From positions 1 to 30,703 of the forward strand of contig JALLLT010000115.1 in NCBI GenBank assembly GCA_025266875.1: a stretch of DNA of 30,703 nucleotides, read 5' to 3'. The translations under genes were made by a program, and so were the position numbers. The stretch's first letter is position 1. The number at the start of each line of letters is the position of its first letter. The notes beneath the pieces are model-generated. The model was not told where the DNA came from, searched no databases, and worked only from the letters and a program-made list of their open reading frames with translations. This stretch comes from Fennellomyces sp. T-0311. Taxonomy: Eukaryota; Mucoromycota; Mucoromycetes; Mucorales; Lichtheimiaceae. Below are positions 9,775 to 18,799 of this stretch, one piece after another.

Positions 9775-10947
9775 CTAAGTTATACAACATGGTTTTTCTA
9801 TTTTATCCTCAGGGTGGGTGCCCACATCTTCGTTCCGTTTCGTTACGGCAACTGTCGTATTGTCCGTCATTGTCACTCGGACAATCCTTGTTGCCTCCAC
9901 TTCACTACACTCCGATGTGGGTTTTTTATCAGAAACAGTCGAAAAAATGGTGGATGTCATCTTTGCTCCTTGTTCATGTTGTTTGTCTGGTCGAAAATAG
10001 TGCTTTTCGAATGTGTTGCTTCTTGAACTCCAGTTTGCATGCCGTTTTACTTTCTCTGCCGTGAAACCGTTCAAGTGAGCTTTGGTGCTGCTTGCTGATC
10101 GTACGGAATGTGCGGTATATCTTTTTGTGTCCACTCCTGAAGCTTCCATTATTTGTTCTACCCATCGGGCCACCGTGTCCTTGCTGACCTCCTGCCTTTT
10201 GGAGTCGTGGTCGATATATGCGAAAAATAACTTGTGGTCCGCCGGTTTGTCTTTGCGAAATTTCTTTGTTTTTTCCATGAATAAACTGAGATGCGTCACT
10301 GGGCACATGTGTGGATCTTCGATTCTTCCAATTTTTGACGCTTTCCCTGTGGTTTCCTTGCATTCCCTTGCGATTAACGTCATGCTCTTCACTTTCCCTT
10401 GTTTGCCCCATTGGAAATGTACGTCTCTTGCTTGCAGACGTGCTATATCGGCTCGTGGTCTCCACATTGTGGCCATGCAGACTAGCATGATAACCTTCTT
10501 TTGTAATTGTTGCAAGGGTAAATCGTTTGAATTTTTCCATTCCCGCATATGATGCACGACCAGTTGTGTGTCCCAAATTTCGTCCAACATTCGCGGCAAG
10601 CTGAATTCCGTCTTCCTTTTTGCTTGAAAAAATTGCTTGGTCAAAGGTTGTTCGGCTAGTGGGACTCCGTTGGTTGCCACATATTGGAAAACGGAGGCCA
10701 ATGCAGATCGTATCAGGTTCAACGTTCTTTGTTTTTGGTGTTTTCTTGTCATCAGGAACTGGACTACTTGTTTGTCATCCTTGTTCAAAGGATCATATGG
10801 TGGAACTTGTTTGAGGCACCATTCTGCCCATTTCTTCCAATAGCCATTGTACATTTCAGTTGTGCTTTTTGCCACCGATTTGTTCAAGAAATCTTGCTCC
10901 TCTTCTGTCAGTCCTTGCCTTGTCTGCCAAAACTTGATAACCGCCAT
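9775..10947 (-). CDS. DIRS tyrosine recombinase (integrase)
   Basis: 390 aa from the ATG at 10947. An N-terminal SAM-like core-binding segment (about residues 10-115; KSTTEMYNGYWKKWAEWC) precedes the catalytic domain. Phage-integrase residues are visible: Arg in WRPRAD (162-167), H280-S-V-R283, the second His/Trp box RHANW (302-306), and the nucleophile Tyr in EKHYF (Y317). The enzyme would integrate the circular cDNA at a trinucleotide without making a target duplication, which matches the AAT borders. The frame is open further upstream, through the RNase H region, but there the product is a shadow of pol; the ATG at 10947 just precedes recognisable protein. It overlaps the end of the pol ORF (10908), as is usual in DIRS elements. 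No lesion. Confidence 0.9.
   Translation of the reverse strand: MAVIKFWQTRQGLTEEEQDFLNKSVAKSTTEMYNGYWKKWAEWCLKQVPPYDPLNKDDKQVVQFLMTRKHQKQRTLNLIRSALASVFQYVATNGVPLAEQPLTKQFFQAKRKTEFSLPRMLDEIWDTQLVVHHMREWKNSNDLPLQQLQKKVIMLVCMATMWRPRADIARLQARDVHFQWGKQGKVKSMTLIARECKETTGKASKIGRIEDPHMCPVTHLSLFMEKTKKFRKDKPADHKLFFAYIDHDSKRQEVSKDTVARWVEQIMEASGVDTKRYTAHSVRSASSTKAHLNGFTAEKVKRHANWSSRSNTFEKHYFRPDKQHEQGAKMTSTIFSTVSDKKPTSECSEVEATRIVRVTMTDNTTVAVTKRNEDVGTHPEDKIEKPCCIT
9821..9921. repeat. DIRS internal complementary region
   Basis: 101 bp made of the complement of the left end (9821-9858), the junction ATT (9859-9861) and the complement of the right end (9862-9921). It overlaps the 3' end of the recombinase ORF. 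In DIRS models this region templates circle closure. Confidence 0.93.
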
Positions 10948-13002
10948 ACGGTTAGTTTTCTCAAACGGTTCAGTTGGAAGTTCAGTGTTCTGCCCTTCTG
11001 TAGCTCCATCACCATCGGCCACCAATACTGGGACGGCCATGTTGGTGTTACCAATACTGCTTCCGATACTTTGTCTTTTTTGAGCTTCTGTAGTACTCTC
11101 GGTACTAACTTCCACGGCGGGAATAGGTACAATCCTTTGCTCGGCCATCGTTGATCGAAGGCATTTACTGCCTCTGCTTCTGGATCTGCCTCCCTGCTCC
11201 AGTATCGTGTAAGTTTTGTGTTGTGTCTTGCGCCGAACGCGTCGATCGTCATTTGTACTCTTGGCCATCTGCGTTGGATCGTCTTGAACCATTTCTATGG
11301 TAGATCTTTTTCGTGTTCTGGTTTTTGGAGTCTGCTGAGACGGTCGGCATTGACGTTTCGGATTCCGGCGATGTGTTTGTATATGACTGTCAAGTTGTGT
11401 TCTCTGCTGACCTCCTGGATCTGGAGTGCTAACACTTGAAGCTGAATCGATGCTGTACCACCCTGTTTCTTGGCATATTTCAATGCTGTGGTGTTGTCGG
11501 TGTAGATGGTCAGCGTCTTCCCTTGGTAATCCTTCGCATGGATCTTCAACGCAAACAATATCGTTGCCAATTCGCGAAAGTTGATTGATGTCTTTTGTTC
11601 TTCGATCGTCCAAAACCCATGAACTTTGTGTGCCGGTGAGTGGATTCCATACCCGCTCTCTGAAGCGTCTACGTTTATATCGATGTCGGAAGATGTCGGA
11701 AGTAAGGTTCTGATTGGTAAACCTTTCGACACAAAGCGGTTTATGCGCCACCATTCGAGCTCGTTTCTTGCGTCTTCTGAGAGGGGACAAGGGCTGTCCC
11801 ACCGGGATTGCTTTCTTTGCAAAGCTCTTGTGAGATCTCGTTGGAGGAATCTGACATGTAGAAGGGCTTCTCCCACTGCTGGGATGACTGCCGTCATTTT
11901 CCCCAAGAGGCTGGCAATCCATCGGCATGATCGTACATTTTGTGCTTGTTTGATGCGGGTTTGTAATTTGTTGATCTTGTCCTGCGGGACCGAGATTGTC
12001 ATCGTTTTTGTGTTGAACGTAAAAACCCAGAAAGTCCTGTGTGTGGGATGGCGTTAATGAACATTTTTTCCAGTTGATAAGGAATCCCAAACGCACCAAA
12101 TGTTCGAGTACTGTTTTTGTTTCTCTTTTCAGCTGTTTCCTTGTCTGTCCAATTATACACCAATCGTCGAGGTAGTGTACTAGTCATATTCCTTGCCGGC
12201 GGAGTGGGGTCGCTGCCTTCGTCATCAGTTTTGAAAACGTGCGTGGTGATACACTCGCCCCAAACACCAAAGTCTTCCAAGCCATCATGGTGCCATGGTA
12301 ATCGAAAGTTGCATAGCGTCTCATTTGTTTGTTCAACGGCACTGTGACAAACGCGTCTCGTAAGTCGATCTTCACCATGAAATCGTTTGGTTGGATCATC
12401 TCTCTTAGTGTTTGGACTCCTTCCATCCGGAAATGTTGGCATTGTAAGTATCGGTTGAGTGGTGATAAGTCCATGATTGGTCGGTTCTTGGTCTTTTCCT
12501 TCACGACGAATAAGTTTGACAGAAACCTGCGGTCTTGGTTTTCTTCTACCTCTATCACTCCACTGCAGATCATCTTCTGTACTGCTTCGTCCCGTTCGGG
12601 GGAGTTGACTACCTTGGGTGCGCGCCACAGCACTGGTTTGGTGGAGAATTGGAACTTGAAACCCTCTGTTACTACCGAAATTGCCCAGGACGAAGCTCCC
12701 ATCTTCTTCCATTCGGACGCAAATTGGCCCAACCGTCCCCCTAATAGGGTGCCATCCGTCAGGTTGGAATAGTTTGTTGTATCCTCCGCCTCCTTCATTT
12801 GTTTCAATTCCGGTCGGAATTGGGAATTGTGGTTGATTGGTCGTCGTTCCGGTATCGGTTGTGTTGCCTTTTCCCAAAAAAAGGCTTTTTGTTGTATCTC
12901 TGATATGTACCTCGTCCGCGATGATGGTTGTTGCGGAATTGTGTATTGCGAGCTGCGACATTTGCCCGGATAATTTGCTGTCTGAATTTGTTCTCTTGCC
13001 AT
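10908..13002 (-). pseudogene. DIRS pol: reverse transcriptase-RNase H with C-terminal DIRS domain, three lesions
   Basis: RT begins after the gag overlap: SEWKKMGASSWAISVV, then VVKEKTKNRPIMDLSPLNRY, then DLRDAFVTVPL and FGASVSPRTFSKLM, with the catalytic box LVHYLDDW at about 12160-12183. RNase H shows all four acidic residues: NVDASE (near 11670), FRELAT, YTDNTT and NADRLSR (near 11330). The DIRS-specific tail follows with TIDAFGARHN, AVNAFDQRWP and TPTWPSQYWWP. Lesions: TGA at 12184-12186 directly before LVHYLDD; a one-base frameshift near 12019 (removing one T restores the frame between FLGFYV and MTISVPQ); and TAG at 11295-11297. The open start within gag is uncertain; 13002 is the first ATG in the frame. 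Confidence 0.9.
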
Positions 13003-13598
13003 GCAGTGACTTCTTCTGTTGAATATGCCATTTCTTTTTGGGCGTTGTCATTTTCTGCGTTGTAGATCCCGAGTGCCCTGTTGCTGATAGCGCGGGCATC
13101 GTGGTCCATCGCCTTTCCTGTCGCGAAACTGTAGACAGCAAGTCTACGTATTCTTTCCAAGAGCTGCCGGAGATTCTCTTCAGGATCGTCTGCATCATCC
13201 CTTTGTTCGAGGATAGTTGAAAGGATGTTGTATGCCTCTGTGGCTGCTCGTCCAACGATTCGCAGTCGATTTCCATCTCTGTATTTGCTGTTGATGACTG
13301 AGAGTGCATCGAGTTTGTGTTGCTTGACCTGTTGGTGGAAAATTTTGTTGAGTTGCCTTGATTTTGTCCATGATCCTCCCTCATATTCTGGGAGATCGTT
13401 TGCAAAGGAGGTGATGTTCGCGTTCCTTGTCTCATCCGGAGTGGCATCCAAGTCCTCTCTGATTTCTTTTGGGAGTCGTAACTGCGCGGTAGCGGTTCCC
13501 ATTTGTTCGGTTTGGTCGTTGACCGAGACTCGTTCAAACTGCTGACGGAGTAATGCTCCAAGTTCTTCGTCTGTGTATGCATTGATAGACATTGACAC
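12804..13598 (-). CDS. DIRS Gag-like protein
   Basis: 264 aa, the first ORF of the DIRS element, starting 26 bp inside the right inverted repeat's inner edge. The N-terminal two thirds are acidic and helical (Gln/Arg-rich with LLERIRRLAVYSF). The C-terminus is basic and Arg/Gly/Asn-rich (NNHHRGRGTYQRYNKKPFFG), suited to RNA binding, and it has no CCHC knuckle, as is common for DIRS Gag. It overlaps the pol frame by about 200 bp. A second ATG two codons downstream would also serve. Assigned by position and composition; no lesion seen. Confidence 0.75.
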   Translation of the reverse strand: MSMSINAYTDEELGALLRQQFERVSVNDQTEQMGTATAQLRLPKEIREDLDATPDETRNANITSFANDLPEYEGGSWTKSRQLNKIFHQQVKQHKLDALSVINSKYRDGNRLRIVGRAATEAYNILSTILEQRDDADDPEENLRQLLERIRRLAVYSFATGKAMDHDARAISNRALGIYNAENDNAQKEMAYSTEEVTAWQENKFRQQIIRANVAARNTQFRNNHHRGRGTYQRYNKKPFFGKRQHNRYRNDDQSTTIPNSDRN

Positions 13599-13623
13599 TT
13601 TATACCACGATGCGTAGCTTTGA

Positions 13624-13706
13624 AAAGGTCTAATGGAGTAACATTGTTAAAATTAGTATTTTATTTCTGAAAAATAAAGTGGCTTAGAAGAGGTCATACC
13701 CACATC
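13624..13706 (-). repeat. DIRS right inverted terminal repeat
   Basis: 83 bp, the reverse complement of 9635-9717. A 52-bp extension (13707-13758) lies outside it and is repeated in the internal complementary region. Confidence 0.93.
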
Positions 13707-15465
13707 GGAGTGTAGTGAAGTGGAGGCAACAAGGATTGTCCGAGTGACAATGACGGACAATTGGAATCCTCCGGCATACGTGTAAAAGCAGACGACAAAA
13801 ACATCTATACAGCACGAGCACACCTATTGCTAGCAACCGGTGACTTGCCCGCCACTGCAAAGTTGTTACGCCATCGCACACATACGTTCAAATATGGCTG
13901 TCGAATCTGTGAAATCATAGGTGCACCAGTGACACAAAACGGTCAAAAACGGGGAATGTACTTTGCTCCAGGACAAGGAACACCGAAGACGAGGGCGCTT
14001 GAGGATTACAAATTCGGAAACAAAGACAAAGGGCTACTAAAGTCGCCACTTGCGTCCTTGGAGACTTTTCATGGATCAACTTTTTGGGGTCTTGATATAA
14101 TGCATTTAATTGGACATGGTTAGTAGTTAATCTTACAATTGAATTTTATTAAGCTAACAATTTGTCATAAGGTATTGCAAGACAGTTTTGGAAACTTATA
14201 TGTGGGAAGTTCGGTATCAAAGACAATCCATTTTATCTGCCACCCGCGACCAGGAAACTGATAGGAAGCTCATTGGTGGCATCGAACAAAACAACTGCAT
14301 CAACATTTACAGCATGCACGACCGACATATCTAATCAATCTGGATATATGCGCGCAATCGATTGGATTGATTTTCTTAGTTATTTCGCTCCCACCACTGT
14401 CGCTGAACACTTCACCAACGTACAAACAAAAGCAGCAATACTCTCTCTGGCCAGCATTTGCAGTATATCGTTTAAAAAGAGTATTACGGACAAGGATTTA
14501 AAGACACTTGACAAAGATGTAAAAGTCTGGATCAAATTTTTGCGAACGCACGTCGACTACAAGACCATAAAGGGAACAGTTTTTACAATATCTCAGCATT
14601 ATTTGACACATCTTGTACCGATGATTCGTGCCATGGGTCCACCACGCTACTACTCTGCTTTTTGTATGGAACGAGCAATCGGAGAGATCAAGCAAAAAGT
14701 AAAGTCAAGATCTGCTACAGGTGCCAATGCAGGGAATGTCATGTTTTCTCTTGCCGCGCAACGCCATAATACACGGATTCAAGGCCAACCAATGATTACA
14801 AATGACAATATACTGACAGACTCTCAGGATGACAATGCTCGAGAAATTTGGGGCCCACACTGGAATGATACTGTGGATAACTATACCGATTATAACTTAA
14901 AGCAACTTCTAAAGGATTACTGGAAAGTACACATCAAGGATCTCAAGGACATTAGCTTAAACATCGAGGCCGGTTCACGTTTATGGATAAGCGAACAAGA
15001 AGTTATCGGTAGTTCTTTTCGACATCGAAACGAAAGGAGGCGAGATGATTTTTTTACAAGGATGACGATTGATGTAGATCTGAAAAAAACCAAAGAAATT
15101 GATAACAAGCCAATGGTATACTTTGGCGACGTGGTTTTTTACTTCCGTCACAAGCAACAAGGCCGAACTAGACTATTAGCGCTTGTCAACATGCACGAAG
15201 TAACGGTACCAAAGGGCAAAGGATACCCATATTTACAAGCGAAGGCACCATCAAGATTTCTCGTGGTATCCGCGTACGACATTGAATCCATTGCTGGGAG
15301 AGTAGATGCGCAGTCTGGGAGGACTTATATTGTATGGCCTGAAATGGGACCTTTGAAACCACAAGAAGTTGGTAAACTTGCTCATCTGTACAGAAGTTAT
15401 AAGAAGTGATAATGTTTTTTCCGTACCCAAGCATGTAGCCGAATAATTATCTGTAATAAACTTTC

Positions 15466-15505
15466 TTGCCCGGGGCCATGCCCCATACTTTTTTTTAAAA
15501 AAAGT
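15466..15505. terminator. hairpin plus T-run between the transposase and accessory genes
   Basis: GGGGC-CAT-GCCCC forms a small stem-loop, followed by an 8-10 base T-run that itself pairs with the adjoining A-run. It lies 60-100 bp after the transposase stop and before the accessory gene start. It may act in 3'-end formation or be fortuitous. Confidence 0.3.
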
Positions 15506-15817
15506 TCACGTTAGCTATAATATTTCTTGTCCAGGTCCTTGCGTGGGTCTTTTTTTTTTACATCTCTTTCACTTACATATCATGCCAAGAAAGCAAGAAA
15601 AAGAGCACGGTGGGAAATTTCTATGCAGGAAATATTCAGACCTTCAAAACCTGAATATCCCAGTATTCAGATATGCAAAAATCAAATATTTTTCGAATAA
15701 AGCTTTGAGGGAGAAAGTGGTTTCAGGGGGTTTTTGGTCAACGTAATCAGTTTAATTTTTTTTTTTGTTTACTTATCATCGTTGCGAGTTCCTCTTCTCA
15801 ATTCAATACACACTACA

Positions 15818-17020
15818 ATGAACAATCTGCTAACGAATGTCGAACAAAACCCTCTTGTTGTATTAATGCAAAGCTTTTCTACAGTTACCTCCTCGCTCCA
15901 GTACCTAGCGAATGAAGTTTCTTCACTCCACACGGATGTCAGCAGCATGGAAACCACAGTATCGACACTGAAGCAAGAGACTTCCATTATGTCGACACGA
16001 ATTCGAGCAGTTGAGCATGAAGTTGTTGAAATGAAGCCCAAATATAACACCATCAGTGCCAATACTGAGGTTCCAGCTATCACAGGTATTGCGGCTGTCA
16101 AGCCCTTCAAGGATATAGCTTTCTCCCGAAATTACGCGCATCCAAAATATGACAACGGTTCCACCAGACAATTTCCTTGGATGCTATACAGGCAACTAGG
16201 CAAGAAGATCATGGCACGAAACAAAGGTGCTGAGTATTGGAAAGAGACATATTTTCTCACGTTCAAGAGCAATGTGGTTCATTACACTATAGCGACAGCA
16301 CAGAAGATCCAAACCACTTTGCAACTTTCTGAATCAACGAGTTGGAACAATCTTAACCCCTACCAAAAAGAGGCAGCCACAGAAGCACCTGAAACCTGCG
16401 TTTGTGACCAGTATCTTTTGTCCGCGAGCGAAGGTTCCTGGTGCTCAGTTGCTGATGGTGAATGCTTGGGGGAATACAAAGGAGAGTGCTAGTAAGTGGT
16501 GGTCATTTTAGAGTCGAACTTTTTTACGCAAGGGTACAATTGAACATTAGCGAACAATGATAATGGTACATCCAATGAAGTACCCGAAGTATCTTGCGGC
16601 AAAGTTTCTGAAGTTCCTGAAGTACCTGCCAACAATGAGAATGAGAGCATCAAGATAATTGTGAATCGAGGAATAGCGGTAAGTTTTTCCATTAATGCAT
16701 TGATTTATTTTGTAGTGGCTTCTTACAGTCTGCTGATCAAGCTATTACGAATGGTAATATCAAATAAACGGAAGTCAAGAAGGCATTTGTAAGTAACGTA
16801 TTCAAGTATTCTAGTATAATAAATTCTAGATAATACTGCTCGCCAAGCAAATCGGGTTGAACAGCGAGTACTACGGCCATGGAACAATAGTGAAGGTAAG
16901 AAACTCTTGTATACATAAAAGCGTTTCTCTTTTGACCCATGAAAGTCATAGTTACCACGAATAATCAAGAGGGGTTACAGAGGCCAAACAAAAGAAAACG
17001 AGGCCCTAAATCTACATAGA
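15818..17020 (+). pseudogene. paralogue of the coiled-coil accessory protein inside the small TIR element
   Basis: From ATG 15818 (MNNLLTNVEQNP), about 190 residues are open: a coiled-coil segment (SSLQYLANEVSSLHTDVSSM, with TTVSTLKQETSIM), then KYDNGSTRQFPWMLYRQLG and STSWNNLNPYQKE, which parallel MYDGT...R and SVPWSDLRVKPY in the host protein. Past an A-run near 16366-16370 the similarity continues in another frame (LKPAFVTS ... GAQLLMVNAWGN, against VNPYIPLGS ... GARIILQKHWSN), so a one-base indel is likely. Further exons appear to follow: an Asn/Glu-rich piece at about 16550-16680, a piece at 16830-16890, and a basic end (RPNKRKRGPKST) stopping at 17020. Exon borders after 16490 are tentative. 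Confidence 0.6.
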
Positions 17021-17099
17021 TATTGATCATCATTAGTTTATGTACTGTGTATTCCAAATAAAAAAATGACATACGTGCCTCCAAAGCAATAACACAGGG

Positions 17100-17245
17100 C
17101 CGAGCAATATTCAAATATTCAGCAAATATTCAGCAAATATTCATCCTCTGCTAAATCAAATATTCAAGAAATATTCAGAAAATATTCGAAAGTGGCAGTT
17201 TTTGAATATTCATATATTTGAATAAAAATTGAATATTTTCTGCAT
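17100..17245. repeat. AAATATTCAG subterminal motif cluster
   Basis: About ten AATATTC or GAATATT copies lie in 145 bp next to the right TIR of the small element; a smaller matching cluster lies at 15628-15700. Clustered, mixed-orientation short motifs next to TIRs are typical of accessory-protein binding zones in CACTA elements. Confidence 0.75.
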
Positions 17246-18496
17246 AAGAATTTCCCACCGTGGAGCCTGGTAGCTCAAAGAACGAATGCGATCATACAGA
17301 TGCTCTTAACGAAATATCATCATCTATCTCTTCATTAGCATCTACTTTGGACATTATCAAGAAGGATCTAGGCTATTTAAAAGAAGTAGTTAAAATTACA
17401 AACGACAAGACAAAGCAGTTGGTCCAATCTCTGAACCATTACGAAAAGGATACCGCGCCTGCTATGTACGATGGAACCATGGAGCGAAGAATCGGGCACC
17501 CTACATACAAGGCATTTGACAAGAAACTGGGAAAAGAAGTTGACCGTACCCGCCAGTGGTCTATTGAACTCTTCATATGGCTAATTCAAGAATATCGCAA
17601 AGTTGAAAAGCTACCGGCCCTCCCGTTATCTCGGATCTTGGCACTTGCCCGGCATGGAACTATCCTACATGTATCAATTATCGCACGGTTTAAAATCAAA
17701 AAGAAGCTGGATAATTCAGTACCATGGAGTGATCTTCGGGTCAAGCCTTATCATCGAAACCTTTTCGAGAAGCTTGAAAAAGAAGTAAACCCGTATATAC
17801 CGTTGGGTTCTTGTGTTCGGTTTTGGGGCGCCCGTATTATCCTCCAAAAGCATTGGAGCAATGTACAACAGTCAGATTACCAAAAGACAGACAACCATTC
17901 TGGAGGTGAGTTTCAGCGATACTTGTATTCGTTTCGTATATATTTGCTGATAATTATGTATGTATGTATAGATGATGATGATCTACGAGAAAATAACCAA
18001 GAAAGTAGTAAGTATATCTATTGACTTATACTATATGAATAAGTGATATTAATATACACCAAAAATAGTTGATAGCACTAGTACCTGCTCCATCACCGGT
18101 GATGGTGAAAGTAGTAGTGAAAGCTACTCGGCCTGCACTTCAAGTGAAGAATGGGATGATGAAAAAGAGAGCACCACAAACGAGGACAGAGAGGACTATG
18201 ATGAATGCAGTGGGATCGACGATAACCATTCTGGTCAAGAATAAAGTCACGAGCAAACTGATGAAGATTGCACACAAAGGAGTAGCGAGGACGAAGAGTT
18301 CCATGATCCCCGTCAGCATCGCAAGGACGGAATTCAGCTGAAAAAAGAAATTATATCACGCACTAAAAAGGGTACCAGGAATCATACATTATCAAGGTCA
18401 AAGCAAAAGAGAAAGGATGCTGTTGGTAACAGCACAAAGCCAAGAAACGACCAGCCTAGCAAAAAGTTCAGGAAAAAAAACAGTAAAAAAAGTTAG

Positions 18497-18799
18497 TTAA
18501 TAGTACTATAATACAGTCAAAATACTTAATAAAGGTTAATAATTGTATATTCTTTTGAACGCATAAAATTACAGCTTATACCAGTATACTAAATATGCTA
18601 AAAGGAGCCAACATCAACAGCTATATATAATCTCCAAAAAGCTACTGCCAATCTCTAGTGCGTGGTGTCTTCAAAAATCTACAAAGTATTACTGCAAATC
18701 TCTGGTCTATGTATCTCCAAAAATCTCCATCAAGATAAGTTCGCAGAAGATATTCTGGAGATAAAGATTTCCAAGCGCATACTGGAGATTTCCAGGTAT
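18497..18799. other. right subterminal zone of the Tnp2-type element
   Basis: After the accessory gene stop, 18620-18796 holds repeated AATCTCC, TCTCCAAAAATCTCC, TCTGGAGATAAAGATTTCC and CTGGAGATTTCC motifs in both orientations, ending in the right TIR. It contains no gene. The open frame from 18662 is a fusion of this zone with the MULE coding region. Confidence 0.7.

Larger units (their letters stand above)
9602..13758 (-). mobile_element. DIRS-type tyrosine-recombinase retrotransposon
   Basis: Three structural signatures define it. First, 83-bp inverted terminal repeats lie at 9635-9717 and 13624-13706. Second, an internal complementary region at 9821-9921 is complementary to the left terminal extension (9605-9642 pairs with 9821-9858) and to the right one (13699-13758 pairs with 9862-9921). 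Third, the trinucleotide AAT occurs at both borders (9602-9604 and 13759-13761) and, as ATT, at the centre of the complementary region (9859-9861). This is the known DIRS circle-junction layout. Genes run on the minus strand: gag, RT-RNase H, tyrosine recombinase. Gag and recombinase ORFs are open; the pol ORF has three lesions. Confidence 0.95.
8366..15409 (+). pseudogene. Tnp2-family transposase gene, interrupted by a DIRS retrotransposon
   Basis: Exons: 8366-8568, 8637-9604 joined to 13762-14118 once the DIRS element is removed, and 14172-15409. They total 922 codons including the stop, with frame kept throughout. Introns are 8569-8636 and 14119-14171 (CTAAC branch-like site). Residues about 19-43 hold a zinc-finger-like CxxC...H...C motif, and an acidic linker follows. 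A second Cys cluster includes CRKGC and CTYCG. Tnp2-like features are YTDGF near 329-333, LNLPPDVRY, and GDLPATAKLL around 417-426 followed by KYGCRICE. The C-terminal half includes HYLTHLVPMIR and YYSAFCMERAIGEIKQK, reminiscent of the DUF4218-like part downstream of Tnp2 domains. No stop or frameshift is seen apart from the insertion, so the gene was probably intact when DIRS arrived. Confidence 0.88.
15606..17262 (+). mobile_element. 1657-bp TIR element with 3-bp target duplication (GAG)
   Basis: The ends are CACGGTGGGAAATT at 15606 and its reverse complement ending at 17262. The inverted repeat continues to about 33 bp with three mismatches, through TATGCAG and AAATATTCA. GAG flanks it on both sides (15603-15605 and 17263-17265). 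Precise removal restores the host gene frame. The subterminal zones (15628-15700 and 17106-17240) carry many copies of AAATATTCAG in both orientations. A 3-bp duplication and CAC-beginning ends fit the CACTA superfamily. It encodes no transposase and is therefore non-autonomous, but it carries a paralogue of the gene it interrupts. Confidence 0.88.
15582..18496 (+). pseudogene. coiled-coil/acidic accessory gene of the Tnp2-type element, interrupted by a TIR element
   Basis: The start is MPRKQEKE at 15582-15605; removing 15606-17265 (insert plus one GAG) joins it in frame to PGSSKNECDHTDALNE at 17266. Exons: 15582-15605, 17266-17905, 17972-18007 and 18069-18496, together 376 codons including the stop. 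Residues about 20-75 look like a coiled coil (heptad-like ISSSISSLASTLDIIKKDL). A helical domain follows with TYKAFDKKLGKEV, SVPWSDLRVKPY and GARIILQKHW. The tail is strongly acidic (DDDDLRENNQES; SSSESYSACTSSEEWDDEKE) and then strongly basic, NLS-like. A TAA at 18242-18244 cuts the acidic tail. I do not recognise a family. Its position beside Tnp2 resembles TnpA next to TnpD in En/Spm, so a role binding subterminal motifs is inferred. Confidence 0.7.
7141..18796 (+). mobile_element. Tnp2-type (CACTA-superfamily-like) DNA transposon, carrying two nested insertions
   Basis: Ends were found by matching the termini: CCTGGAAATCTCC at 7141-7153 is the reverse complement of 18784-18796, and one more base pair outward on each side also matches in inverted orientation. 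A second block close to ATCTTTTTATCTCCAGAAATC follows about 16-18 bp further in on both sides. The flanking dinucleotide is TA on both sides (AT also fits), consistent with a 2-bp target duplication. The element contains a 174-bp subterminal repeat, a Tnp2 transposase gene and a coiled-coil accessory gene. Subtracting the DIRS element (4157 bp) and the small TIR element with its duplication (1660 bp) leaves about 5839 bp. Superfamily assignment rests on the Tnp2-like protein; the TIR does not start with CACTA. Confidence 0.8.

Noticed and set aside
9775..12099. A single 774-codon open frame on the minus strand
   Set aside because: Only its first ~28 codons (RT end) and last ~390 (recombinase) resemble protein; the middle overlaps RNase H, which is encoded in another frame, so the long frame is partly a shadow joined by a frameshift.
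11999..13582. A 527-codon minus-strand ORF overlapping gag and RT
   Set aside because: Recognisable Gag and RT motifs are in the other two frames; this frame is Ser/Thr/Arg-rich with no motif.
18093..18341. ORFs on both strands over the acidic tail of the accessory gene
   Set aside because: The spliced frame of the accessory gene explains the region; these are shadows of low-complexity Asp/Glu/Ser codons.
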